Assembly (NCBI GenBank): GCA_017937385.1
Contig: JAGBDR010000070.1
Coordinates: forward strand, 1 to 41,544
Direction: 5' to 3'
DNA length: 41,544 nucleotides
Origin: Parabacteroides sp.
GTDB lineage: Bacteria > Bacteroidota > Bacteroidia > Bacteroidales > Tannerellaceae
Shown here piece by piece: positions 33,422 through 41,453 of the stretch. The notes below the pieces were generated by a model. It was given only the letters and a program-made list of their open reading frames with translations. It did no database searches and was not told the origin of the DNA. Position 1 is the stretch's first letter. Each line of letters begins with the position of its first letter. A program made the position numbers and the translations under genes.

Positions 33422-34110
33422 GCAATCAACGCTTCCGCCACCAACAGATCAAACGGCGTCGTAATCTTGATATTCTCCCGATTTCCGGGAACCGTCTTGA
33501 CCGGATGCCCCAAAGATTCTACAGCCGAAGCATCGTCGGTAAAAAGTTCCGAATAGGGCTGCTCATACGCTTCCAACAGCAAATCATACTCAAAAACCTG
33601 CGGGGTCTGCACCGCCTGATAACGCGAACGGTCTACCGGATGGCTCGACTCGCCGGAAAACTCGCGGAGAGAATCGACCACCGGCACAACCGGAATAGCA
33701 GCTCCCGACATTTCCGCTTCGGCAAAACACTGCCCAATCACTTCCGGAGCGACAAAAGGCCGCACTCCGTCATGCACCGCCACCAGAACCTTTTCATCCT
33801 TTCCTACCTCATTTCCAATTTCTTCCGAAAGAAAATGTAATCCGTTCCGAACAGAATGGAAACGCGTCTCACCTCCGCTTGTAATCCGGTGCGGGACTCG
33901 ACAACCGATCTCCCGGCACAGCATTTTCCAATAAGGCTGATGGTCTTCCGGCAGTACTAAAATCAAACCGGCTGACGCATCCCAGCGATGAAAGGCCTCC
34001 AACGTATGCATCAGGACAGGTTTCCCCGCCATCGGGATAAACTGTTTCGGCAAGTCGCCTCCCATACGCAACCCGCGGCCTCCGGCAACTATCAGGACAT
34101 ACTTCTTCAT
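33415..34110 (-). CDS. ispD: 2-C-methyl-D-erythritol 4-phosphate cytidylyltransferase
   Basis: A 231-residue enzyme of the non-mevalonate isoprenoid pathway that joins CTP and methylerythritol phosphate. The nucleotide-binding N-terminus is VAGGRGLRMGGDLPKQF. Further family motifs are VAVHDGVRPF, YQAVQTPQVFEYDLL, FTDDASAVE and GNRENIKITTPFDL. I chose the ATG at 34110, which has a strong ribosome site (CTGGAGGA) and overlaps the xseB stop by four bases (ATGA). The frame is open 21 codons further upstream but that part belongs to xseB. Cytoplasmic, essential. Confidence 0.97.
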   Translation of the reverse strand: MKKYVLIVAGGRGLRMGGDLPKQFIPMAGKPVLMHTLEAFHRWDASAGLILVLPEDHQPYWKMLCREIGCRVPHRITSGGETRFHSVRNGLHFLSEEIGNEVGKDEKVLVAVHDGVRPFVAPEVIGQCFAEAEMSGAAIPVVPVVDSLREFSGESSHPVDRSRYQAVQTPQVFEYDLLLEAYEQPYSELFTDDASAVESLGHPVKTVPGNRENIKITTPFDLLVAEALIAK

Positions 34111-34298
34111 TCCTCCAGTTCCTCCAACACTTTCTTGACCTCTTCGTCTGCCTTGTACAATTTCTCCTTGCACAATTTGATCAACCGGGTCGCCTCCTTT
34201 ACCTTTTCAGAAAGAATATCAACATCCAGATCGCCATTCTCAATATCGGCGACGATCTTACGGAGTTTCTCTACTGCTTCATTGTATGTTTCTGCCAT
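34107..34298 (-). CDS. xseB: Exodeoxyribonuclease VII small subunit
   Basis: A 63-residue helical protein (EAVEKLRKIVADIENGDLDVDILSEKVKEA) of normal length and pattern for XseB. It binds the large subunit XseA, encoded 16 bases upstream, to form the single-strand-specific exonuclease VII. It is translationally coupled to ispD by a 4-base overlap. Confidence 0.96.
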   Translation of the reverse strand: MAETYNEAVEKLRKIVADIENGDLDVDILSEKVKEATRLIKLCKEKLYKADEEVKKVLEELEE

Positions 34299-34314
34299 GA
34301 TAGGATTTTGGAAT

Positions 34315-35667
34315 TTATGATTTTTGATTTATTTGTTTCAATATCGTCGAACGGACTTCCCCATCCGCAAACCGAGTCACCAACTCATCGCCCACGACCA
34401 GTCCGGCGGCTTGCTTGACAATTTTACCGTCTTTCAGTGTCAGGCTGTAGCCTCGTTTCAAGACATAGGCGGGCGAAGCCATTTTGATGAATTGTTCGGT
34501 CAATTGGATAAAGCGGGTTCGTTCGGCCAAGCTATTCGTCGCACGGTTTGCTAAACGCACTTGCATCGCTTCCAGATTCGATGCCCATCGGTTTAGAAAT
34601 GCATGGGCATCCGTTGGTAATTGGATGCCTATCCGTTGGAGCGCGGCACGGCTCCGCTCGATCCGGTTTACGGCCAAAGCGGGAAGACGACTGCCTAACA
34701 ATTGCAGGAAGTTCTTTTGCTTGGACAAGATGTCGGTTGCCATCCGGCAGACCGCCTGTTGCAAGTCGTTCACTTCACCGGCAGCCTTGTCCATCTGCCC
34801 GATCAGGAACTCGGCCACGGCTGTCGGGGTTTTCATTCGCGTATGGGCAACCAGATCCAGGATCGTATCATCGCGTTCGTGCCCGATACCGGTTATGATC
34901 GGGAGCGGGAATTGTGCACAATTGGCCGCCAACAGATAGGAATCGAAACTATTCAGGTCCGAAGTCGCGCCACCGCCCCGAATAATCACAACCACATCGA
35001 AACAGTCGGCATAGCGGTACACGCAGTCCAGCGCCGCAATCACAGACGCTTCCGTCCGTTCGCCCTGCATAAGGGCCGGAAACAGTTTCGTGTAGAAAGG
35101 ATAGCCCGCCTTGTTGTTTGCCAACTGGTTCAGGAAGTCTTCGTATCCGGCAGCCGTCGGCGAGGTGATCACAGCGATCCGCTTCGGCAGTGTCGGAAAG
35201 GGCAACTCCTTATTCAGCGTGAAGACACCCTCTTCTTTCAATTGCCGGATGATTTCCAGCCGCTTCCGGATCATATCGCCCAACGTATAGGCAGGATCGA
35301 TATCCAGCACAGTCAGGCTGTAACCATAAAGCTCGTGGAACTCGACCGACACTTTCACCAGCACTTTCAAGCCGGAAGCAAACAACTGGCCGGTTTCCAT
35401 CTCAAAATAGGGTTTCAGCATCCGGAACGTCTTTGCCCAGATCGAGCCACGCGCCTTTGCCACCAGCTGGCCGGTTATCGCGTTCTTCTCGACAAACTCC
35501 AGATAGCAATGCCCGGACGCGGCATTCGTACGTACGTCGCTCATCTCGGCGCGTACCCAACACGTCTCCGGGAATGCGTTCAAGACGGCGCCTTTCACCC
35601 GGTTATTCAGCTCCAGCAAAGAGAGCTCCTGCCGCTCCTGAGCCCGATTATTTGGTCCGTATTCCAT
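34315..35667 (-). CDS. xseA: Exodeoxyribonuclease VII large subunit
   Basis: A 450-residue catalytic subunit of exonuclease VII. The N-terminal OB-fold (LSLLELNNRVKGAV, CWVRAEMSDVRTNAASGHCYLEF) binds single-stranded DNA. The nuclease core shows KRIAVITSPTAAGYEDFLNQL, VVIIRGGGATSDLNSFD, PIITGIGHERDDTILDLVAH and MKTPTAVAEFLI. A coiled coil follows, and the closing YVLKRGYSLTLKDGKIV is typical. The ATG at 35667 overlaps the end of the subtilase gene by 20 bases; an upstream start would lie deeper inside that gene. Confidence 0.97.
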   Translation of the reverse strand: MEYGPNNRAQERQELSLLELNNRVKGAVLNAFPETCWVRAEMSDVRTNAASGHCYLEFVEKNAITGQLVAKARGSIWAKTFRMLKPYFEMETGQLFASGLKVLVKVSVEFHELYGYSLTVLDIDPAYTLGDMIRKRLEIIRQLKEEGVFTLNKELPFPTLPKRIAVITSPTAAGYEDFLNQLANNKAGYPFYTKLFPALMQGERTEASVIAALDCVYRYADCFDVVVIIRGGGATSDLNSFDSYLLAANCAQFPLPIITGIGHERDDTILDLVAHTRMKTPTAVAEFLIGQMDKAAGEVNDLQQAVCRMATDILSKQKNFLQLLGSRLPALAVNRIERSRAALQRIGIQLPTDAHAFLNRWASNLEAMQVRLANRATNSLAERTRFIQLTEQFIKMASPAYVLKRGYSLTLKDGKIVKQAAGLVVGDELVTRFADGEVRSTILKQINQKS

Positions 35668-37018
35668 GGTTCCGTTCCTTTTTATAGGCTTTATAAAAAT
35701 CGGGGATGCCGTATCCCAACCCCGCATCCGGATGTCCAGACAGGCTGGACGTGCGATGCAACAGGTCGATCAACGCCCGGTTATCCAACCAAGGCAGCGC
35801 TTGCCAAAGACAGACACCCATTCCGGCGAGAATAGGCGTGGCAAAAGAGGTTCCGTTCGCATACCGGATATTTCCTTCCGGTCCTATCACACAACTGTTC
35901 GTGCCCAACGCCACGGCATCCGGTTTCACCCGTCCGTCAGCCGTAAAACCGACGGAGCTGAAACCGCTTTTCTTCTTTTCTTCATCAATCGCGCCGACCG
36001 TAAAGATCCCGGCGGCATCAGCCGGAAACGTGATCTTTTCCCAATAGCCGTTTCCCTCATTGCCGGCGCTGCAAAAGACGAGCAGCCCTTTCCCGGCAGC
36101 CAAATCCGCCGTCCGGCTGATCAGGGCGGTCTTACCGTTCAAGGCAACCTGGTCGTATGACAGTTCCTCCGCGTCAAAAGCGAAATAGCCAAGCGACGAA
36201 GAGATCACGTCCACACCGGCACTGTCCGCATATTCGACCGCGGCTGTCCAATAATCTTCCTCAACGGGATATTCGGAATCGCTGTCCTCACTCTTAAGCA
36301 AGAGGTAAGAAGCTTTCGGCGCAGTCCCGACCATCACGCCCGGAATATCGGCAGCCAGGCAGGAAAGCACCTTCGTCCCGTGATCGTCTCCGGCAAACAC
36401 GCTCTTACCGGGAAAGACGACGTTATGCGTGCCCAACAAGCGGAGCGAATCGAAAGCCGACATCCGGTCCGCGTTCATAAAACCGGCATCGATCACAGCG
36501 ACCCGCATTCCTTCGCCCCGGAAACCGGCTTTATGCAATTTTACGCCGTTCAACATCTTGATCTGTTTGTGGGCATATCCATATTCATTGCGCAAAGGCT
36601 TGTCTTCCGACACGTAGCGGGCCGCATCCTTTTCCTCAGCCGGGACCCGCAAATTCCCTTTCCAGATCCACTTGACCGAATCGACAATGGCCAACTGCCG
36701 CAACTGCCCGACCACCGCGCTGTCGGGACTTTCCACCACGACAGTCGCAAACCACTTGCTCTGCACAACCGGCGTCGCGCCTGTTTCAGACAGCATCCTG
36801 ATATACGAGCGGGAGATGGGAAAATCGGTTTCCGTCACGGCAATGCCTTGCCGAGTTCTCCGCGCGATCGCCTCTTTGGAGAGAAACGCTTCGGGGTTCT
36901 CAACCCGGTAACCGTCATTTCCCTTGTCTTTCAAATAGACACGAAAACGATAATTCTCCCCGCCCCACAGCCAGGCAGGAAGACAACAAAGAAACAGTAT
37001 GAAGAAATATCTTGACAT
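35648..37018 (-). CDS. Secreted subtilisin-like serine protease (S8 family)
   Basis: A 456-residue exported protease with signal peptide (YFFILFLCCLPAWLWG). After an I9-like pro-region (YRFRVYLKDKG) the catalytic triad is visible: Asp in VAVIDAGF, His in DDHGTKV and Ser in NGTSFATP. The oxyanion Asn is in CSAGNEGN. Expected location is periplasm or surface, since no lipobox or sorting domain is seen. The ATG at 37018 has a GAGGAAG ribosome site. It heads the subtilase-xseA-xseB-ispD operon, an odd mixture of functions joined only by overlapping genes. Confidence 0.94.
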   Translation of the reverse strand: MSRYFFILFLCCLPAWLWGGENYRFRVYLKDKGNDGYRVENPEAFLSKEAIARRTRQGIAVTETDFPISRSYIRMLSETGATPVVQSKWFATVVVESPDSAVVGQLRQLAIVDSVKWIWKGNLRVPAEEKDAARYVSEDKPLRNEYGYAHKQIKMLNGVKLHKAGFRGEGMRVAVIDAGFMNADRMSAFDSLRLLGTHNVVFPGKSVFAGDDHGTKVLSCLAADIPGVMVGTAPKASYLLLKSEDSDSEYPVEEDYWTAAVEYADSAGVDVISSSLGYFAFDAEELSYDQVALNGKTALISRTADLAAGKGLLVFCSAGNEGNGYWEKITFPADAAGIFTVGAIDEEKKKSGFSSVGFTADGRVKPDAVALGTNSCVIGPEGNIRYANGTSFATPILAGMGVCLWQALPWLDNRALIDLLHRTSSLSGHPDAGLGYGIPDFYKAYKKERNHGIRTK

Positions 37019-37038
37019 GGGAACTTCCTCTTTTTCCG

Positions 37039-37046
37039 CAAAAGTA
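37039..37046 (-). promoter_or_regulatory. -7 box TACTTTTG of the subtilase-ispD operon
   Basis: The minus strand reads TACTTTTG, 20 bases before the subtilase start and directly after the Lrp terminator. Confidence 0.6.
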
Positions 37047-37063
37047 TAAATTGTATGGCACAT

Positions 37064-37095
37064 AAAAAAGCCCGGCAACTCATTCGAGGCCGGGC
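37064..37095 (-). terminator. Rho-independent terminator of the Lrp gene
   Basis: On the minus strand GCCCGGC (37089-37095) pairs perfectly with GCCGGGC (37070-37076), with a 12-base loop and six T after it (37064-37069). It starts 19 bases after the Lrp stop codon. Confidence 0.9.
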
Positions 37096-37114
37096 CTATA
37101 CATTATATATAAGC

Positions 37115-37582
37115 TCATTCGAAAATATCGCAAATAGGAATTTCCCGTTTCACACTCTGGCGCAAAGAGATAAGCGTTTCCGTGGCAGTCACACCCGGGA
37201 TCTCCTGTATCTGTGCGTTCAACAGTTCCATCAGATGTTCATTGTCGCGTGCGTACAGCTTGATCAGCATCGTATACGGCCCGGTCGTGAAATGACATTC
37301 GACCACTTCCGGAATCTTCTCGAATTCGGGAACCACATCCTTGTACATCGAGCCGCGCTCCAGTTTCACACCGATATACGTGCAGGTGTTATAACCCAAA
37401 ATCTTCGGATTAATATGATAGCCTGACCCAACGATCACATTCATATCAATCATGCGTTGTACCCTTTGATGAATGGCAGCGCGCGAAACGCCACATTCCT
37501 CGGCCACATCCTTGAAAGGAATCCTGGCATTCTTTGAAATAATGTTCAATATCTGCCGGTCCAGTTTGTCTATCTTTTCCAT
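37115..37582 (-). CDS. Lrp/AsnC-family transcriptional regulator
   Basis: A 155-residue regulator. The N-terminal helix-turn-helix is LDRQILNIISKNARIPFKDVAEECGVSRAAIHQRVQRM. The C-terminal RAM domain (VECHFTTGPYTMLIKLYARDNEHL, IPGVTATETLISL) forms oligomers and senses amino acids. It stands alone between a terminator on one side and its own -7 box on the other. The target is unknown. Confidence 0.95.
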   Translation of the reverse strand: MEKIDKLDRQILNIISKNARIPFKDVAEECGVSRAAIHQRVQRMIDMNVIVGSGYHINPKILGYNTCTYIGVKLERGSMYKDVVPEFEKIPEVVECHFTTGPYTMLIKLYARDNEHLMELLNAQIQEIPGVTATETLISLRQSVKREIPICDIFE

Positions 37583-37621
37583 TGTTTGCTTACTTTACTT
37601 TCCTTATTTAGATTTGTGTAT

Positions 37622-37629
37622 CAAAAGTA
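37622..37629 (-). promoter_or_regulatory. -7 box TACTTTTG of the Lrp gene
   Basis: The minus strand reads TACTTTTG in a very AT-rich stretch, 39 bases before the start codon. Confidence 0.5.
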
Positions 37630-37684
37630 TATAATTAATTTTAATACTATATCATTATGAAAGAAAAAAGTATAAAATAAATAA

Positions 37685-37728
37685 TAAAAGCGGGCGAAAG
37701 GATGCTATTTAACATATTTCGTCCGCTT
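37685..37728 (-). terminator. Terminator of the FKBP operon
   Basis: On the minus strand AAGCGGACGAAA (37717-37728) pairs with TTTCGCCCGCTT (37688-37699) with one mismatch, followed by TTATTATT. It lies 28 bases after the FKBP lipoprotein stop codon. Confidence 0.75.
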
Positions 37729-37755
37729 GTTACCGTATAAAACGATAGTTTCCTA

Positions 37756-38463
37756 TTACTTATCTTTTACAATTTCCAGCAATTCGATTTCGAATTTCAA
37801 CGTGCTGTTCGGTTTGATATCGCCACCGGCACCACGTTCGCCATAAGCCAACTCAGAAGGAATCCAAACGATATATTTGGAACCTACCGGCATCAACTGC
37901 AACACTTCTGTCCAACCTTTGATTACCTGGCCGACACCGAATTCAGCCGGTTCGCCACGTTCAACAGAGCTGTCAAACACGGTTCCGTTCAACAAAGTAC
38001 CTGTATAGTGAACTTTCACCTTATCATCGGCAGTCGGCTTTTCGCCTGTACCTTCCGTTACGACCTGATACTGCAAACCGCTTTCAGTCGTGATCACGTC
38101 TTTCTTTGTTTTGTTTTCAGCCAAGAACTTTTCGCCTTCCTCTTTCGTCTTCTTCGCATCTCTTGCCGAAGCTTCCATGAAGTAAGTCTGGATATAAGCC
38201 TGGGCAGCCTGCGGCGTCATCTTCATGGCAGAAGAATCACCCTTGATACCCTGGATAAAGCCGGCGATCAGATCGTCCACATTGGCAGGATCACCCGGTA
38301 AAGTTTTCAAATTATCCTTGTAACCTGCACCTGTACTGAGACCGATGGCGTAGCTTACACTATCAGCGGCCGTCTTCAAAGATGCACTCTTGTGTGAACC
38401 TCCACATGAGGTAAGGCCCATAGCTACAATCGCTGTAGCAACCAATACACTAACTTTTTTCAT
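37756..38463 (-). CDS. FKBP-type prolyl isomerase lipoprotein
   Basis: A 235-residue periplasmic peptidyl-prolyl cis-trans isomerase anchored as a lipoprotein (lipobox GLTSC, Cys20). Residues about 30-130 form the helical FKBP N-terminal dimerisation domain (VSYAIGLSTGAGYKDNL). The catalytic FKBP domain follows (VKVHYTGTLLNGTVFDSSVERGEPAEFGVGQVIKGWTE, later YGERGAGGDIKPNSTLKFEIELL). It probably assists folding of exported proteins. It lies 15 bases after a related cytoplasmic copy, an evident duplication. Confidence 0.96.
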   Translation of the reverse strand: MKKVSVLVATAIVAMGLTSCGGSHKSASLKTAADSVSYAIGLSTGAGYKDNLKTLPGDPANVDDLIAGFIQGIKGDSSAMKMTPQAAQAYIQTYFMEASARDAKKTKEEGEKFLAENKTKKDVITTESGLQYQVVTEGTGEKPTADDKVKVHYTGTLLNGTVFDSSVERGEPAEFGVGQVIKGWTEVLQLMPVGSKYIVWIPSELAYGERGAGGDIKPNSTLKFEIELLEIVKDK

Positions 38464-38478
38464 TTTCTCTCTATTCTA

Positions 38479-39066
38479 TTATTTTACTATATCCAACAAT
38501 TCGACGTCGAAAACCAATGCGCTGTTCGGTTCGATCGCATCACCCGCGCCATGTTCGCCATAAGCAAGGTTCGAGGGAATGAAAAGACGCCATTTAGAAC
38601 CTACCGGCATCAGTTGCAACGCTTCCACCCATCCCGGTATCACCTGCGACACCCCGAACACGGCCGGTTCACCGCGCTGCACGGAACTGTCGAACACGGT
38701 CCCGTTGATCAAGGTACCGTGATAATGGCATTTCACCTTGTCGGAAGCGGTCGGTTTGGCACCTTCACCTTGCTTCAACACCTGATACTGCAAACCGCTG
38801 GGTAAGGTCACGACTCCGGCTTTTCCCTTATTGATGTTCAGAAATTCCTCTCCGGCTTTCTTGTTAAGCTCCAGTCTTTCTTTCTGAAGATTCATGAAGT
38901 AATCGTTAATAACCTGTTTTGCTTCATCGTAACTGATTTCCGGCTGTGCTTCGCTCAACACATCTTTCAATCCCTTTACAAAATCCTCAACCTGAAGATT
39001 ATGAATGCCCGAGTTCTGGAAATTATTCCCGATACTTAAGCCAAGTGCGTAACTAATCTTATCCAT
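38479..39066 (-). CDS. FKBP-type prolyl isomerase without signal peptide
   Basis: A 195-residue homologue of the lipoprotein encoded next to it, with the same helical N-terminal domain (ISYALGLSIGNNFQNSG) and FKBP domain (VKCHYHGTLINGTVFDSSVQRGEPAVFGVSQVIPGWVE, AYGEHGAGDAIEPNS). It lacks a signal sequence and is probably cytoplasmic. I chose the ATG at 39066, after a purine-rich AAAGAAAAAGA; five upstream codons are less likely. It comes first in the two-gene operon. Confidence 0.95.
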   Translation of the reverse strand: MDKISYALGLSIGNNFQNSGIHNLQVEDFVKGLKDVLSEAQPEISYDEAKQVINDYFMNLQKERLELNKKAGEEFLNINKGKAGVVTLPSGLQYQVLKQGEGAKPTASDKVKCHYHGTLINGTVFDSSVQRGEPAVFGVSQVIPGWVEALQLMPVGSKWRLFIPSNLAYGEHGAGDAIEPNSALVFDVELLDIVK

Positions 39067-39095
39067 TCTTTTTCTTTTCAACTAATTATGAGCCA

Positions 39096-39103
39096 CAAAA
39101 GTA
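39096..39103 (-). promoter_or_regulatory. -7 box TACTTTTG of the FKBP operon
   Basis: The minus strand reads TACTTTTG, 29 bases before the start codon at 39066. Two TTTG elements lie 15 and 22 bases upstream; the second is close to the normal -33 spacing. It is divergent from the sigma factor promoter. Confidence 0.6.
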
Positions 39104-39146
39104 ATGCTTTTAACCACACAAACAGCAAACAGCAACACTTTTTTAT

Positions 39147-39154
39147 TACATTTG
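39147..39154 (+). promoter_or_regulatory. -7 box TACATTTG of the sigma factor gene
   Basis: TACATTTG ends only 8 bases before the ATG at 39163, so transcription would start at or next to the start codon. Confidence 0.5.
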
Positions 39155-39162
39155 CATCACTT

Positions 39163-39735
39163 ATGAGAGAACAGCTGACAGATACAAGATTATTTTCCAC
39201 ACTCTTTGAGCAATACAAAGAGCCTTTTATCCTATTTGCCCATTCCTACATACGCGACAGGGCGGCGGCCGAAGACATTTACGTAGAGGCCATGATGCAG
39301 TATTGGGAGAAACGGTACGAACTTTCGTCCGATACAAATATCCCCGCCTATATCCTTACTTCTATCAAAAACAGGTCCTTAAACCACCTCCGCCATTTGC
39401 AGGTAAGGGCTGAAGCGGAAGAGCAGATGCTTAACCACAGCACCCGGGAATTGAACTTCCGCATCTCATCGCTGGAATCGTGCGACCCGTCGGAGCTTTT
39501 CGCCACCGAGATGCGCGAGATCATCCGGAAAACATTAGACGAACTGCCCGAACAGACCCGTACCATTTTCTACAAAAGCCGTTACGAAAACAAGACAAAC
39601 AACGAAATCGCCGAAGAATTGGGCGTAAACATCAAAACCGTCGAATACCACATTTCCAAGACCTTGAAAATCCTCCGCACACGCCTGAAAGACTATTTGC
39701 CGCTACTGGTCTTCCTTTTCGACCGTAGCTTATAG
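39163..39735 (+). CDS. ECF-type RNA polymerase sigma factor
   Basis: A 190-residue sigma-70-family factor. The region 2 segment is LFEQYKEPFILFAHSYIRDRAAAEDIYVEAMMQYWEK. Region 4 is LDELPEQTRTIFYKSRYENKTNNEIAEELGVNIKTVEYHISKTLKIL. I chose the ATG at 39163; an ATG 25 codons upstream would place the TACATTTG box inside the coding region and adds residues unlike the family. No anti-sigma factor or SusC gene follows, unlike most Bacteroidetes ECF loci. Its targets are therefore unknown. Confidence 0.92.
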   Translation: MREQLTDTRLFSTLFEQYKEPFILFAHSYIRDRAAAEDIYVEAMMQYWEKRYELSSDTNIPAYILTSIKNRSLNHLRHLQVRAEAEEQMLNHSTRELNFRISSLESCDPSELFATEMREIIRKTLDELPEQTRTIFYKSRYENKTNNEIAEELGVNIKTVEYHISKTLKILRTRLKDYLPLLVFLFDRSL

Positions 39736-39798
39736 GGTATACAGCCGTTGTTCCGGTTCTTTCTACGAATGATATTTCACTTGGTATTTTTGTGGTAT

Positions 39799-41196
39799 TC
39801 AACTGATATCCATCGTCAATAAACTCCAATCGACCTCCGGAATGATCACGTCTGCAAGTTTGTCCTCAATCAGAAATCCCATATAAAGCGGGAGGGTAAG
39901 TATATTTCCCTCACGCCCTACATTATATCGGCCTAACTTGATGCCGCTCTTGACGTGATATATATCTTTGTTTTTAAGAACTGTAGTCATACTTTTCGCC
40001 TTGCCGGTCTTTGCCTTGACTTCAAGTATGACACATTCACCTTTGAACCGCACCAAGAAGTCTAGTTCAAGACCACTATCCTTGTGAAAATAGTATAACC
40101 TTTGCCCGGACTTACATAGAAAATCAGCCATAAGATTCTCAAAGATAGCTCCCTTGTATCCCAAAAGATTTCCCTTCAAAATATCCGCTTGGGTACCATA
40201 GTCGAGCATCGCCACGAGGATGCCGATATCGGTGGTATAGACCTTAAAGCAGTCTTTGATGGCATTACCTTCCAACGGCAGTTCCGTAATCTGGGTGTTA
40301 TAGCATCGACGAACTATTCCGGCATCCTCCAGCCACTGGATACTGCCGATGTATTGCGAAGCCCTTCCTCCTTTCCGAACGATGGAATACTGGAATTTCT
40401 TGTTCTCCTTAGCCAATTGTTTCGGAATGGATTCAAAACATTCGCGGATATGGGATTTGTCTGCATCATCCGCATATTTGACCATATCCTCTTCGTATCC
40501 GGCAATAAGATTACGCTGTACGTTATATATGAGTTCGATATTCTTGGTTTCCAGAAAGCAATTCACCACTTCCGGCAAACCTCCGACAATGACATATCTG
40601 TACAGCAATTCCATCATTGCCTTATGAATCCCGTCGGGTACAACCTTTTCGTTCTCAAAACAGGACTTAACAGAATCGATGACCGCATCACTGACTCCGT
40701 TTGCCCATAGAAATTCCTCAAAATCCAATGGATACATATCAATCACGGTTTCATACCCTACGGGAACTGAATCCTGTCCCGTTTCCTCTTTCTTTTTCTT
40801 GCTTTGCCCGTAGCCTTTCACACCTAAAAGAGAGCCGGTCGCAATGACATCGAAACGACCGTCTATATGGAATGACTTCAAGGCTGTCCTTGCCTCCTTG
40901 CATTCCTGAATCTCGTCCAGAATAATACAGGTGTTTCCGTTGATGAAACGGCTGCCTTGAATCAAAGCCGAAAGATTGAGAACAATGGTATCCACATCCA
41001 TATTGCCAGTGAAAGCGGATTTCTTGTCAGGCTCAAGAATGAAGTTCAGATAGACCACACTCTCATAGTTCTCCCTTGCGAATTTCCGGACAATGTATGT
41101 CTTTCCGCATTGGCGGATACCTTTTATTACAAGAGGTTTTCTTCCCTCTGACTTCTTCCAGTCGACCAAATATGTTTCTATTTTCCTTTTAAGCAT
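39799..41196 (-). CDS. AAA/DUF4143 ATPase, second copy
   Basis: A 465-residue AAA_14 plus DUF4143 protein. Walker A is GIRQCGKT (26-33), Walker B is CIILDEIQE (Asp94-Glu95), and the sensor-type GSLLGVKG follows. The C-terminal PD-(D/E)xK pattern is clear: GLELDFLVRF then CVILEVKAKTGK. It may be a nuclease or DNA-binding ATPase; the family is not understood. It is divergent from any other gene and is preceded by three direct repeats at 32- and 33-base spacing. Confidence 0.9.
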   Translation of the reverse strand: MLKRKIETYLVDWKKSEGRKPLVIKGIRQCGKTYIVRKFARENYESVVYLNFILEPDKKSAFTGNMDVDTIVLNLSALIQGSRFINGNTCIILDEIQECKEARTALKSFHIDGRFDVIATGSLLGVKGYGQSKKKKEETGQDSVPVGYETVIDMYPLDFEEFLWANGVSDAVIDSVKSCFENEKVVPDGIHKAMMELLYRYVIVGGLPEVVNCFLETKNIELIYNVQRNLIAGYEEDMVKYADDADKSHIRECFESIPKQLAKENKKFQYSIVRKGGRASQYIGSIQWLEDAGIVRRCYNTQITELPLEGNAIKDCFKVYTTDIGILVAMLDYGTQADILKGNLLGYKGAIFENLMADFLCKSGQRLYYFHKDSGLELDFLVRFKGECVILEVKAKTGKAKSMTTVLKNKDIYHVKSGIKLGRYNVGREGNILTLPLYMGFLIEDKLADVIIPEVDWSLLTMDIS

Positions 41197-41220
41197 CGCG
41201 CAATCTTATTCTTCCAACGG

Positions 41221-41228
41221 CAAAATTA
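41221..41228 (-). promoter_or_regulatory. -7 box TAATTTTG of the second AAA/DUF4143 gene
   Basis: The minus strand reads TAATTTTG, 24 bases before the start codon. It abuts the first of three direct repeats, which would cover the upstream promoter region. Confidence 0.45.
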
Positions 41229-41310
41229 CATTTTTTCAAGCGAATAAAATGAAGTTGAAACATTTTTTCAAACGAAAGACATCCGATATACTACACTTTT
41301 TCAAGTGAAT
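41228..41310. repeat. Three direct repeats upstream of the second AAA/DUF4143 gene
   Basis: ACATTTTTTCAAGCGAAT (41228-41245), ACATTTTTTCAAACGAAA (41260-41277) and ACACTTTTTCAAGTGAAT (41293-41310) share the pattern ACAYTTTTTCAARYGAA. They are 32 and 33 bases apart, about three DNA turns. Similar spacing is used by cooperative repressors. Confidence 0.75.
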
Positions 41311-41346
41311 CAAAATACAGATTGTATCAGATTGAAAAAGTAGACA

Positions 41347-41430
41347 CTAAAAAAATGTCCAAAAAGACAGGACTGTTAATAAAGCAAGATAGTTTATTAT
41401 AAAACTGAAGTTTCGCACCCCTGTATCCAT
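41347..41430 (-). CDS. Possible 27-residue hydrophobic peptide
   Basis: A short frame encodes a peptide beginning MDTGVRNFSFIINYLALLTV and ending LSFWTFF, which would form one membrane helix. A TACATTTG box ends 15 bases upstream of the ATG. At its 3' end GTCC/GGAC forms a weak hairpin followed by seven T that run into the stop codon. Layout and size recall type I toxins or leader peptides. In 41197-41544 I otherwise see only the direct repeats and an inverted repeat AACCAGGATA/TATCCTGGTT (41459-41468, 41517-41526). Weak evidence: the frame is short and could be chance. Confidence 0.25.
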   Translation of the reverse strand: MDTGVRNFSFIINYLALLTVLSFWTFF

Positions 41431-41445
41431 CTCTCTTATCCGTAT

Positions 41446-41453
41446 CAAATGTA
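41446..41453 (-). promoter_or_regulatory. -7 box TACATTTG upstream of the short peptide frame
   Basis: The minus strand reads TACATTTG, with a TTTG 17 bases further upstream, close to the -33 spacing. It could start a leader of about 240 bases for the AAA/DUF4143 gene or a short separate RNA. Confidence 0.4.

Noticed and set aside
31718-41196. The two AAA/DUF4143 genes as a recent duplication
   Set aside because: Their sequences share only family motifs; Walker regions and C-terminal parts differ widely.
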